From: Isoetes taiwanensis
Taxonomy: Eukaryota; Streptophyta; Lycopodiopsida; Isoetales; Isoetaceae
Direction of reading: 5' to 3'
DNA: 64,000 bases
Assembly (NCBI GenBank): GCA_021234155.1
Contig: JAJEKV010000264.1
Coordinates: 1 to 64,000, forward strand
A program made the position numbers and the translations under genes. Shown piece after piece: positions 1-10,837 of this stretch (its first letter is position 1; every line of letters begins with the position of its first letter). Under the pieces are notes generated by a model that worked only from the letters and a program-made list of their open reading frames with translations, was not told where the DNA came from and did not search any database.

Positions 1-2760
1 TGTATCCATCAAAACCCCAAATGCCAGCGCCATTCATCAAAGCCGCAAAGTTCAAGTATCTCAAGAAAATTTTACACTTTAAATGCCCAAAGGATAACTG
101 CCATATTACACTATAAACTTCATTTGGACATTGCAAACCGGTAGATATGGAAGCTGGGTATACCTAACAGCAACCAACCGGCGGTGTCCTGCGGCCACAT
201 AAGCAACAACTACAGTCAGACACCCGGAAAGACTCGCCTGGTATCATAAAGTTTGGTAGTAAACGGGCGGCGCAAGCGGCATGTGCCGCCTCTCGGTTAT
301 ATGAACGGTGAAGGTGTTTTGGCGATCCGCCTGACCCAACCATGCAACGTCTGGATTACTTCAGACTGGATCACGCCACTGTAGAAATTGATCCGCCCAA
401 CATCATCATCAAGTTTCCAAAATGCTATACCCGTGTCAATACCCGCCCCTTTAACCCGCACCATGCATAGTTTTACCCTACACAAGCAATCGCTACTTCG
501 CTAAATTTCAACATCGGACCTGGAATCAAATCACGCAAGCCCATTGCAAAAAATCATGCCTTGCAAGCGGTAATAAGAACCAGTTTCAGTTCACCAATTA
601 TCATCTATCACGAAACCGCCGCACATTCCGTGTTAGCTTATTCGGCGGTGAGACCTCCCATAGTTGCTTTCGAAAGGCCACCAACGGCACCGAGAGTTTA
701 CGCCAATCAGAGCGCGATATCCAGGGATATCAGTGCATATACGCAGATGCCAAAGCTCATAACAGGTGCGGGTTTGTTCTGTGGGTAAACAAGAAAATGC
801 CACGCTATTGTGGTGTCGCCATTGGCACCTAGGTAGGGATTGCGCAAGAAAAATTGATGAATCAAAATCTAAAGAACCCGAACTCAAGAGCTTTATAATT
901 GAAGATACGACGAAGACTTCACGCTTCTAGAACCAAGGTCCCAGAATGCATGAAGACTACCAAAGGTGATTAATCGCATTAACGTCGGAAGACAAGTTGA
1001 TTAGCAATTCCACCAATAGCTGAACCTTTAGGTGATATTAGATATATATATATTATGTATGCTTACATGTAAGTGCTGATGATCTTGCACCCTTGATCAA
1101 GATGTGGTACGCCTTTGGGCTTCGGTAATTATCATCACCGGCAGACACATTCCATGATCATACCACCTCTTCACAATTCATTCTCCTATAAATGTGTTTT
1201 GTTGCTCAAGTATTCGGGCCACTCAATTTAATATAGTATAAGCTTCCGCTTATTCATATGGTCTACATCTGCACTTTTCGTAAATCAAAAGATAACCATT
1301 GTTTTCATGCATTTTCCGCTTCGATGGAGAAAATGTCTCCAGGGAGGTGTTCACCAGCCCCAAATTTTACTTTAATCATCAACTCGGTTTCGATATGGCA
1401 ATTTTGACATGTTTTCTTTGTTTCTTTCCAAGCTGGAGTTTTGATATTCTTGATTCCCAAAGTTAACTATATAATCCACATTTGACCAGCCCGTAAAGTG
1501 GCAGAATTTCAGCCTCCATGCAACCGCGAATTCATCAGCGCCCTTATCTGATCCATGCCCACTTGCAATTCGTAATTTAGTTATTCACAATTTAATGCAC
1601 TTGCCTCATAGTCACAAAGCAATTCCTTTAGACAACTACTTCTTTATATATAAATCTTTAATCAATTAATCAACAAATCAAGCCAGCACACACACATACA
1701 AAAGATCAACAACAATGCCTCAAGCAGAGAGACAAAGAATCCTGTAAATTTCTACCAACATATAATAATATGTAATCCAATCAATCGGTAAACCTAACTC
1801 TTCACCTCGGAAGACGTTGATCTTTAGCATTCCACTGGGATCCCACAACTGGCAACCCCTCTCCTGGGCAAAATCCTCTTCTATAAAGGCAAAACTTTGC
1901 TTTGTTGCCCATTCTATATGTATGTTAGCCATGCACACATATGCTCCATAAATTATCACTTGTTAAGCCATTTAAGGATATTTTATAAGAATACCCCAGT
2001 TTCCGACGAGTATTTTCAATAATGATATTGATATTTTGTTTTCCATCAGGATGATTCAACTTTATAGACCCTAACATTTGCAACGGGCCAAATTTCAAGG
2101 ACCCAAAGGCACACAAAGGAGTTCCAAAAGTCATTGGGTGGTATCGTCACTGGCAATTCTTGATGGAAAAATACAAAATACCGTTTTAGTAGCAGGTGTG
2201 GGTTCAATCATGGCCCACGCATCCGGCGAAGCAGCAATATAAAGGTTAGAACGTAAACAATTTCGCAAAGCCGGGGCCGATAGACGATCGCGGTGTAAAC
2301 CAGAGAGCTGGGGAAATGCGAGGTTCCATCACGCGGATCGAACCAACAACAAAAGTACGCAACGCACGTGCGCCATGAGGCATATGCAAATTATTCAACG
2401 GGGAAATGAAGCGGTAGGTTACGGATATGGGGAACGCAAGCCGCACGGCGAATAAGAAGTCAAATCAAATTTGGATAAGTGCGCCGGTGAACTCCACAGG
2501 GAGAAGATCGTCGCTGGAGGAAACAAAGTAGCATATCAGAATCATGGACATCGGGCTTGAAACAACGGCATTAATTATAGAGTACATTATTCCAGATGTA
2601 CGTGCATGCAATAACTCCACTTGATCGCAAGCGTACCAAGGGTATGACATGGGGAACTTATATACTTGGTCGCCTCTTGATGGAGCCCTATATGTTTCAA
2701 GTTGGACAAGGACGAGAACCCAAAAATAGTTGAAGGTGAGCTTAAAAGGCTAAAGGAAAA
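1..2760. other. No confident gene
   Basis: Several short minus-strand open frames lie here (for example 297-485, 633-887, 1720-1959 and 1925-2134). None exceeds 85 codons, none connects to a neighbour through clear splice sites, and none carries a motif I recognise. Base composition is mixed and I see no terminal repeats or poly(A) tract. The frame at 1925-2134 has a beta-strand-like alternation of residues but cannot be assigned to a family. Exons of a diverged gene cannot be excluded. Confidence 0.4.
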
Positions 2761-5445
2761 GCTTAGATTTATGTGCTAATGAAGGAATGGATACATCGAC
2801 ATAATATATAAGCCCGCAACAAAGGCATAATTTATTTGGTGTTAAAAAATTGCATTATTAAATATTTGACATTAGTGAGTTCAATCGAATGAATCATTAG
2901 AGAGAAATGTTGTCGCTGGTTGGCCACCACAATAAATCTCTCTTTGTATAAGTATGCTTAGAGAAAAGCACAATTTCATTATAAAAGAACTTGGCTGGGA
3001 GTCCCTATGTATCCAAATGCTAGCTAGTGCCTAGAATAGAGTGTATTTAGAATAAACCAAATGGGATACAATAATCGTATGATTGGAAAAAGTTCACACA
3101 CGTATGGCATAAATATTATAACATATAATACAACAAGGAAATTGGACAAATCCCAATTTCGTGCAAATTCCTTTCACTAAATACTTCTATAGATAACAAA
3201 GAAATCTTAAGGGTCGAATTTAACTTCAACACTTCCATAAATAACAAAGAAATCTCAAGGGTCGCATCAACTTCAAACAGATCGAGCTTTGATGTTCTTT
3301 TCGTCCAAGTGGTGCACCTTTGTTGCGGTCCATGAAATATTGGGAGCCCCGTCCTCAGATTTTCCTCCATCTTTACCTCGTATGGAGGCGCCTTTCCTCA
3401 ATCTCAGCTTTCTATCTTGTTTAGGTTCCATCGCTTTCATATTTTGAGTTCCCTTTTATGCTTTGCAAATTTTTTGGTCCATTTGAAGTGGCTTTTGTGT
3501 AACGCTTCCTAAACCCATGCTCCTAACCAACCGGCAAAACCGCTCATGGGCCCAAGCATGCCTCCCCCACTAGAACTATGCTCGCCCCCGAAAGCATCCA
3601 AGGCTATACCATGTCGCCAATAATTACCAAGTTTTTGCAATTACCTGATGCATAGGGCATCCATAGAGACTGAACCAGACCCGCCTCGATACCAACTCAG
3701 AATATTCCTAACCGACATGCCCTTAACTAACCGGCAAAACCGGCCTAAACGCTTATGAGTAGTCACTTTACCCATTTATGCCGATGTCTTCTGGAACGCC
3801 CTACGTGCACATTCAAGGTTCAATACTGAAAGGTCTACCATGGGTCTGCTACATTTTGAAACTTCAATGCCTTCGATCACATACGTGGGTAGAAACTAAA
3901 TTATCTTGCCAAATCATCAATGCTTTTCTTCTTTTTGAAAAATTGAGGTCCTTTCGATCCAATATCGGGGCGGCGTTTTTTAATTGGGATGTCACCTGAG
4001 CTTTTGCTTTACCCGAGCACCTGATCGATCTCATCTATTGTTTTGCAAAGAAGGAATAATGACGCATCCAATTTTAGTCTTATTTTCAGATAAGTGGGGA
4101 CACTTATTCCATAGACAATTCCCTCACTTCGCCATGTCACGTAGCTTGCATACTTTCCCTTGGTATCATGGGCCTTTCGTGATCTCTCCCTCTATCACCA
4201 CCTTGTAGTTCCCTCATTCTAAATTTTAGAAAGTGTTATTCGGTCGTATTGGTTTGATTGTCTCTCAGATATACCATTCGCCCCTAAGCTCCCTTCCTAA
4301 GTTCATGATCTTCCTGCATAATCCTAGTTTTATGTCCTAGATTTCAATTGATTCAACAAGAGAGCACCGCAACCTCTTTTCACGCCTGTGGATGATATAA
4401 CCAATATGTTGAAGGGAAGTAAACGTTACAAGAATGATATTTAATTAAATTGGGCATATGTCCGATTTCAAAAGTTGTTACCTAAGGCATTCCAAGTCCG
4501 GGTAAGTTTTTTTCGATACCCTCTCGTTCTCTTAATTGTTGGGAAATTTTGAATGTTCTTGAGGATCGCTTTTACGCTCATGAAGCATAGATTTAGTTCA
4601 TCTAGGGCAGAAGCCGCTTGGTTCTAGCCACATACATCACCAAGACAAGTTGAAGTTCTTGGACTCTAGATGTGAAGCATTCTTTTGTATTATGGTCCCT
4701 GATATATAACCGATCCAAACTTGACTACCAATGCCTATCATTTTCATGGGGCAATGGCATTCACTTAAACAATCCAAACCCAACTCATGATGTGATCCAA
4801 GAGAGTTATTGGTCTGTTAAGATACTAATATGATCCAAGAACTTCGATATTCCTCCATGGTCCACTTTTTTGGTGCCCCAAATCATATCCCACAACACAT
4901 GCAGATGTATTGACAACCACAACACACATAATCGAGAGAACCGACATGGTAGCACTTGATTGCCTTAGAACCCTCCCTCCACCATCCATGCAAATACCTG
5001 CTAGTCTTAGCAACGAGGGAATCTCGAAGGTTTTCCTTTCTCTGCTTTTCTTTGCCCGCCCAACACTACTGATCGACATTGTTTGCGTAACATGAGTATC
5101 AAGTTTTCTGTGGAATATGGGATAAACTTGTCTCACTTCTGCATATATTCTCAAATTTGAGTTTCTTCAAGATCCTTCAAGATATTTGGAAAGTGCACGC
5201 CAACAAAGGTTGGATCTTCAACTCCATGGCTCTTTGTTTTCATGACACAACCGCCAAAAGATAATTTGTCGCTTTAATAAACATTGCATTCCATGATCTC
5301 CTTTTAACAATCTCGCAAGTCCATAAGATGCATCGAAGTTCAAAGGTCGTATATGAATAATTCGTGGAGTAGTCAGAGATAGTCTTTGACTTCAATTTTG
5401 TTTCCTTCTCATCTTTAACTTCACCATAATTCCTCCTCCAGATAA
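2761..5445. other. Gene-free, AT-rich stretch
   Basis: No open frame above about 110 codons and no recognisable protein motif on either strand. The longest frame, 4825-5154 minus, is antisense to another frame and looks fortuitous. The only structure seen is a short tandem duplication at 3183-3277. Confidence 0.4.
3183..3277. repeat. Two-copy 48-bp tandem duplication
   Basis: Two adjacent copies of a unit containing ATAACAAAGAAATC and AAGGGTCG start at 3183 and 3231. They differ at a few positions, so the duplication is not very recent. It explains the internally repetitive open frame on the minus strand here, which should not be read as a gene. Confidence 0.8.
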
Positions 5446-5454
5446 AATAAAATA

Positions 5455-5760
5455 GGAAAAACTACAAAATACCCCCTAACTTTATGCAAAATTCAGCTTA
5501 TTTTTAACTTTTTAAAAATTCATAAAATGCCCCTAAATACATGTATTTGTATTTTATGTTTTCATAAAATGCCCTTAACTTTTGTTTTATTTCATAAAAT
5601 ACCGCTTAACTTTTTAATGAAATTCAAAGAATGCCCCTAACTTTTGTAATATTTGACTAAAAGCCCTTTGTTCAACGATGACAATTCCAACAATAGAAGA
5701 AATTGATGGAATACCCCTTAACTTTTCATAAAATTCACAAAATGCCCCCAAGACTTGAAA
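5455..5760 (+). repeat. Left terminal inverted repeat and subterminal repeats of the MULE
   Basis: The first ~80 bp pair with 7640-7720 in inverted orientation. From about 5512 to 5760 a short word of the form AAAATGCCCCTAACTTTT recurs several times with variation, forming a subterminal repeat array typical of Mutator-like ends, where transposase can bind repeatedly. The open frame at 5614-5940 minus is partly built from these repeats. Confidence 0.75.
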
Positions 5761-6184
5761 CAGAGACGAATGAGAAAGAACATAAAATAAGGTTTTCAAT
5801 GTGTTTTCAAATGTAATCCCAATTTCCAATAGGATCAAGTTTTCAAAACAATTTAAGACTTGCAATCGATTTAAGGTAGATGTTTTTTCGACAGGTACCA
5901 TGCATATACGTATTATGCCATGTTCCCTTGCATCTAGCACAATGATGGACCTCCTTCAATTCACCTTCGGGTATTTAATTCTTTTACTGTGGACGCCCAA
6001 GAGGTCTTCTAGCACATTGAGGTCTCGTGGTTCGAACCTCACTAGGATCTTGGCATCTTAGGACCTTTGGCCCCCGGTATCCTTGAGGGGGCGTGTGCTC
6101 CTTGAAGGGGATTGCAAGAACATGCCATGTGCCGCCATATGTCCTAAGGGATGTTGGCTAGTGCTACTTAATGTAAAAAATACA

Positions 6185-6225
6185 CCTTCCTTCCTTCCTT
6201 CCTTCCTTCCTTCCTTCCTTCCTTC
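6185..6225. repeat. (CCTT)n microsatellite
   Basis: About ten uninterrupted CCTT units inside the MULE. Likely length-polymorphic. It encodes the Glu-Gly-Arg-Lys repeat in the minus-strand frame at 6058-6249, which is therefore not a real gene. Confidence 0.95.
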
Positions 6226-6635
6226 TAGTAGTCGGTGGTAAAGTGTCATCCAACGTTAGGGAAACCACAACAGGATGAAGTACTTCTCAGATGTCTCAAA
6301 GTATGAAGTCATGAAGAACGTAAATGGACATAGCTTCTACGGATTCTTTCCCCTGACAAGATGGCACAAGCAAAGATGAGAACCCTCAACTAGTCCTTTC
6401 TGCCCGTCTCGAGATAAAAGTGATACACTCAATGTTGCAAGCAATTTTTAAGTTCAAGAAACCAAACCCAATTGTCATCATTTCTCGGCCGCAACCACAA
6501 CAACGGCTAAAGGATACAAGCAATCGCTCCCATCAATTGTCGCTGTTACGAGAGTAAGATTCCTAGATACCTTCCTTTCACATGAGTACCGGCCCAATGC
6601 AACAACCGGCCCTACAAAATGAAAAGCCCCTCAAA

Positions 6636-6884
6636 CTAGCATTGTAGGCAATGAAAATGCGGAAAAATCGCCATCATCCGCCTTCTCGCATGAATGCTAG
6701 TCTCAGAAAATTTCACGGCAAAGAACCATGCAACTTCCTCAGTACACTTCAAAAGATGGTCCCCATGAATATGTGCATGTGTTGCCTCTTTCGCTCCTCG
6801 AATCGGGTCCCTAAACGCTCTATCTGCTTCATGTGCAAGCCACTTAGTATTGGCTTTTTGTTGCCAAGTTGTGAACCCCAACAA
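6636..6884 (-). pseudogene. Possible captured gene fragment inside the MULE (LOB-domain-like?)
   Basis: The minus-strand frame contains WLAHEADRAFRDPIRGA. This loosely resembles the conserved 'YEAD.R.RDPVYGC' part of plant LOB-domain (LBD) transcription factors. The upstream cysteine block that defines that domain is not visible, and the frame has no supporting exons that I can join. Mutator-like elements often carry host gene pieces, so a capture is plausible, but the resemblance is short and could be chance. Confidence 0.2.
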
Positions 6885-7639
6885 GATGTATGTTCACCAC
6901 CATCTATGCATTTGATAGCACATCCGGGCCTCCTTCAACAATAGAAGCATGGAGACACCAATCAGAACTATCAACACCGTGATTTTCATCGGTACCTATA
7001 TTTACAGGAGGATCAAAGTAACTCAAATTGGAGAAGGAAGATAACAAACAGACATTATATGTTTGAAAGGCATACCTTTTCCGATCACTCTTAAGAATCT
7101 TCATTCAACAGTATGAGCGATTGCATGATCCTTCACAGCCAATTTCAACTCATCCAAAGATGCCCAGGTTGATCCAGTTTGCAATGCCATGTTAATGTAG
7201 GATCTGTTTCAACTGTAATGAAGCAAAGGCAAATATTTTTTGAAAAGGGAAATGAGATTTCACACCAAACAGGAGAGATCTTCTTTCACACCAAACATGA
7301 GAGATCTTCTCAACATGATACGAAATTGAGGCAAGAATTTCTAACGAATTTCTGCCTAACTCTAAATTTCTACCGGACGAATTTTTGCCTAACGAATTTC
7401 TACCGGACTCTAAATTCACAAAGAACATACCATTCCATCATATCAAGCAAGAACATACCGGTAGGAGTGAACAATGGCAAATGAACTCTATTGCATGCAC
7501 AATCAGAACACCACTCCAGCGCAATCGGACTCCACTCCAGCGGAGCTCCACCGCCAATTTAGTCCCACCAATTTAGGTTCTGTTACAGTTTGGACAAAAT
7601 ACAGGAGGGGTATACCCTTTTGGACAAATACGGTGCATA

Positions 7640-7720
7640 AAGGCATTTCGTGAATTTTTAAAAAGTTAGGGGTAAACTGTGAATTTCGCATAAAGTTAGG
7701 GGTATTTTGTAGTTTTTTCC
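7640..7720 (-). repeat. Right terminal inverted repeat of the MULE
   Basis: Reverse complement of the left end, including the words AAAGTTAGGGGTATTTTG and TTTTTAAAAAGTTAGGGG. It ends exactly at the second copy of the 9-bp target duplication (7721-7729). Confidence 0.85.
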
Positions 7721-7859
7721 AATAAAATAATCATAGTCTCGAAGACTGGCCTTCTTCAACGTTTGCATAGCTATAGCCACCCATTCCCACAAAAGGAAGC
7801 AACCAAGAAAATGCACTTGGAAACTATGATGTCAAATGAATAGCTGCACAAAGACAGGG

Positions 7860-8345
7860 GACACCGATCCAACTTGGTGGCCAAACGACTAACTGCACAC
7901 GGAAAAGGGTCCAAAATTGGGTGCCCACCCAATTTGGAGGACATGGAGGTCTATACATGCACAAATGCACACAAGATGGGGCTCCAAATTGTGCATCACC
8001 CCCTCCCCCCCTCCCCCGGCAGGCCCCCTCTCCAATTTCGTGGAATATGGGGATGCCAAGTGACTAACTACACATGGAAAGCATTCTAAATTGGGCGCTC
8101 GTCCAATTTGGAGGACGTGGAGGTCTATACATATGCAAATGCACATGGGAAGGGGCTGCAAATTGGGCGCCCGTCCAACTTGGTGGAATATGGGGATGCC
8201 AAAATGACTAACTATACATGGAAAGGGCGCCAAATTAATTGCCCGCTCAATTTGGAGGACATGGAGGTCTGTACATGCGCAAATGCACACGCAAAGGGGC
8301 TCGAAATTGGGTGCTCACCCAATTTGGAGCTTTTCGAGGATGCCA
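7860..8345. repeat. Three-copy ~145-175 bp tandem repeat with CCAATTTGG inverted words
   Basis: The anchor GACTAACT.CACA.GGAAA recurs at 7887, 8062 and 8206. Between anchors are repeated words such as AATTTGGAGGACATGGAGG and CCAATTTGG paired with the inverted AAATTGGG. The first spacing is longer because of a C-rich insertion near 8000-8025. The open frames on both strands here (7889-8290 minus, 8108-8527 plus) are read through the repeat and have repetitive products, so I do not call them genes. Confidence 0.8.
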
Positions 8346-9009
8346 GACAACTAATAGCACTTTGGCAGGGCCCAATTTATAGGACAAGGAGGACTCTCTG
8401 TGACCTGCTTCATGCAAAATTAGAGCCAAACTTACTGAACAAGTGCTTCCTGTGGATTGGCCACGCTTTCCTTTCTTCGGCTTACCTTACAGCTCCTATT
8501 GATGATGAAGATGTTGAACCTGTTTGAAATAGACATCCTCAAGGATGATCTTCTTGGTTATGTCATTATTTTCTTTGGCTGACTTTATCAAACTCTGTGC
8601 CTGTCAGATTCCCTGTGAGTACTCGGCATTTTCTCTTAGTATAGAAGAAGTATACAAGGTCTTTCAAATGCTTCCTTTCTGGGTGCACCTCTATATATGG
8701 ACAGATGGCATCTGCGTTCGAGGGGTCATAGAAAAACCCCTGTATACGGCTTTTTGGAGTAGAAAAACCCATACCATACGGTTTTTCGAACTAACATACA
8801 ATATAGACCCTATCCGTAGATTTACGATTGATTGTGCCAAATTATATAATCCCTTTTCGACTTTTGCCGACTTTGTACCATATGCTTGCATGGACCATAT
8901 GCTTGCACGGACCACCATGGACCTTGGTCACGTTGAGTTGGTCACGTTCCAGGGTAAACATGGCAGATTGATCACGGGATCTATGCAACAGAGGAGGTGA
9001 ATAATCGAA
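8346..9009. other. No gene supported
   Basis: A 151-codon plus-strand frame (8545-9000) exists but has no recognisable domain, and overlapping minus-strand frames of similar quality suggest chance openness. No repeat boundary is visible. Confidence 0.35.
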
Positions 9010-9265
9010 ATATGTTTCCCATTACACCATTGGACTTGGTTTTCCTATTACACCATTGGACTTGATTTTTCCCATTACACCATTGGACTTGGTTTTCCTA
9101 TTGGTACTATTTGGTATTGCAAATTGTAGGTATTATATGGTATTATATGGTATTGCAAATTGGTATTATATGGTTTGTATATGGTTATTGCAAATTGGTA
9201 TTATATGGTATTGCAAATTGTATTATATTGGTATTATATGGTATTGCAAATTGGAAATATGGTTC
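9010..9265. repeat. Two short tandem repeat families
   Basis: About 9015-9100 holds three copies of a ~28-bp unit containing TTACACCATTGGACTTG. About 9110-9265 holds repeats of TATTATATGGTATTGCAAATTG and truncated versions. The repetitive plus-strand frames at 9056-9556 and 9111-9308 arise from these arrays. Confidence 0.85.
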
Positions 9266-9275
9266 GATTTTCCTA

Positions 9276-9304
9276 TTGCATGGCTCGAAAATCGAGCCAT
9301 GCAA
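9276..9304. repeat. Perfect 13-bp inverted repeat with 3-nt loop
   Basis: TTGCATGGCTCGA, then AAA, then its exact reverse complement TCGAGCCATGCAA. It directly follows the AT-rich tandem array and lies about 90 bp upstream of the E2F-like motifs. It could be a hairpin, a dimeric transcription-factor site, or the tip of a small inverted-repeat element. Confidence 0.9.
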
Positions 9305-9389
9305 ATAATAGCCTTTAATGGAGGCTTTAATGATGTCGATTGGACGAGAATTGGACATTCTCCTTCACAGCTCCTTCATTCTCTCTCAC

Positions 9390-9408
9390 TTTGGCGCAGG
9401 TTTGGCGC
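9390..9408 (+). promoter_or_regulatory. Two E2F-like TTTGGCGC motifs
   Basis: TTTGGCGC occurs twice (9390-9397 and 9401-9408), each matching the E2F consensus TTTSSCGC. A CT-rich stretch follows, and then the ATG at 9481. In plants such sites mark S-phase genes. The functional assignment is inference from motif and position. Confidence 0.4.
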
Positions 9409-9480
9409 CATCTCTTCTCTTCATTCCTCTTCTCTTCCAATTTGCTCTTCTCTTCCGATTTGCTTTCGTTCAAAGGAAAA

Positions 9481-9771
9481 ATGGCTAGAACTAAATGTAC
9501 TGCCAAGAAGCGCATGGTGGAATCGACCTCCTCTAACCATCCGGGCATGCAGATGATTTCGGTGGCCAAGTTCTCGTGCTTGGAGGTGCAACGCTTGGTG
9601 GAACAGGGAGCCCGTGTTTCTGAAAAGGTGCAGCAGTGGATTGACCGGGTAGATCCACTGGAAGAGCGTGTTTTGCAGTTTAATATTGAAGCAGATGGGA
9701 TTCTCCTTCATTTTGATTTCAAGATGCCCCCTCCCGGCCACCCAGTTTTACCACAAGTGCCACAAGTCTGA
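9481..9771 (+). CDS. Small protein with histone-H3-like N-terminus
   Basis: The 96-codon frame starts at an ATG in a good plant context (AAAATGGC) and follows a long CT-rich leader. The product begins MARTKCTAKKR, close to the histone H3 tail start ARTKQTARK, but the rest does not continue as H3 and no histone fold is visible. The middle is acidic/basic mixed and could be helical; the end is proline-rich (MPPPGHPVLPQVPQV). An upstream in-frame ATG at 9340 would add 47 hydrophobic and serine-rich residues, but these overlap the E2F-like motifs and CT-rich leader, so I prefer 9481. ARTK-type starts also occur in some retroelement proteins, so this may be an element gene or a chance mimic. No neighbouring gene supports a role. 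Confidence 0.35.
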   Translation: MARTKCTAKKRMVESTSSNHPGMQMISVAKFSCLEVQRLVEQGARVSEKVQQWIDRVDPLEERVLQFNIEADGILLHFDFKMPPPGHPVLPQVPQV

Positions 9772-10837
9772 GTGCAAAGATCTCAACTCCAGTATGAAAT
9801 CTGAAGTTTTTTCTTCAAAATCTGCTTGTTTTTTGTTCTCGGCTGTATCAGATCTTCAAGTTTTTTTTCCCTGCTGTAAATCTTCAAACATGCTGGTCCC
9901 TGCTGTAAATCTTCAAGTTTTTGGTTCCCTGCTGGAGTTTTAAACATGCAATGCTTATTGCAGTTATGTAAACATAGTTTCTGTAAAGAACTTGTAAACT
10001 TTTTTTGATGTGCTGTGTTTTGTAACCGGTTGGCAAGTCTGCACTTGCTGTTTTTGTAAAGCAGGTTTAAATATTTGAATATAAAATGGTTTTTAGAACA
10101 AGTTGAGTAGTTTTTACAATACTGTTTTTACAATCTTGTTATTACAATTCCAGTTGCAACAACCTAAAAGAACAATTCAATACAATTCCAGTTGCAACAA
10201 CCTAAAAGAACAATTCAAAACATGCATACCAAAACATGCATATGAAAAATTTATAAGTAAAGAAGTAAACAGACATGCATGTGTGAGAAAGAGATAAACA
10301 AAAGAGACAAAAGGCCCCACTTAGAAACGAGACAAAAGGCCCCACTTAGAAACGTGTATTCCAGCTTAACTAAAAGAGTAGTATCTTTTTCTCTGCTCTT
10401 TCCATTGCAGACAGTTTAAAGACAACTCCATCAGCCCCACTTAGAAACGTGTATTCCAGCTTATAATGTACAGATAAACAAAAGATAAAAAGATTTAAGA
10501 GCCAGTAACATAAACCCCTGTGTTAAAAAAGCCAAGCCTGATGCTTAGAGATTTAGATCCGAGCTGAAACCTGAACTATTAATCCTAACAAAATGCCTTA
10601 AGCATGAAAATAATCTGTAGTCTTGGACAGAATCCTTAAGGTGACAACAAAATGCTACTGTTTATGATCAAATGCTCACGTTCACGCTTTATGATCAGCT
10701 AACAGATGCTTAGGCAATCCTTGAGGCAATCACACCTTCTGCTTCCCTTTGTTCCCTGAAATGCAAGAAAGAGAAACACAAATTATTAGACTACAATATC
10801 CAAACACAATGAAATATACAAACATATTAATTAGATG
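9772..10837. repeat. Intergenic DNA with several small direct repeats
   Basis: Repeats seen are: a ~36-bp unit with CCCTGCTGTAAATCTTCAA near 9870-9930; a 38-bp direct duplication with TTCCAGTTGCAACAACCTAA near 10147-10220; and GGCCCCACTTAGAAACG, present in two adjacent copies near 10312-10352 with a third copy of its core (CCCCACTTAGAAACGTGTAT) near 10435-10460. No coding region is supported. The right part probably includes the 3' untranslated region of the decayed minus-strand locus that ends at 10838. Confidence 0.65.

Larger units (their letters stand above)
5455..7720. mobile_element. Mutator-like element (MULE) with 9-bp target duplication
   Basis: Both ends are seen directly. The left end begins GGAAAAACTACAAAATACC and the right end is its reverse complement (ending GTAGTTTTTTCC), with inverted-repeat similarity continuing inward for about 80 bp. 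The 9-bp word AATAAAATA flanks the element on both sides (5446-5454 and 7721-7729). Long terminal inverted repeats plus a 9-bp duplication are diagnostic of Mutator-like transposons. At 2266 bp with no transposase-like open frame it must be non-autonomous. The interior holds a CCTT microsatellite and may include captured host sequence. The inverted repeats differ by several substitutions and small indels, so the insertion is not new. Confidence 0.88.

Noticed and set aside
1720-2134. Two minus-strand frames that briefly suggested a beta-rich (FAIM-like) domain
   Set aside because: The resemblance is limited to an alternating hydrophobic pattern over about 25 residues; no conserved signature and no splice connection.
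7889-8527. 133- and 139-codon opposing frames with repeated motifs
   Set aside because: Both strands are open because of the tandem repeat; no known domain.
9056-9556. 166-codon plus-strand open frame
   Set aside because: Its first half is read through the TATTATATGG/GCAAATTG repeat array and its second half is out of frame with the better-supported ORF at 9481.
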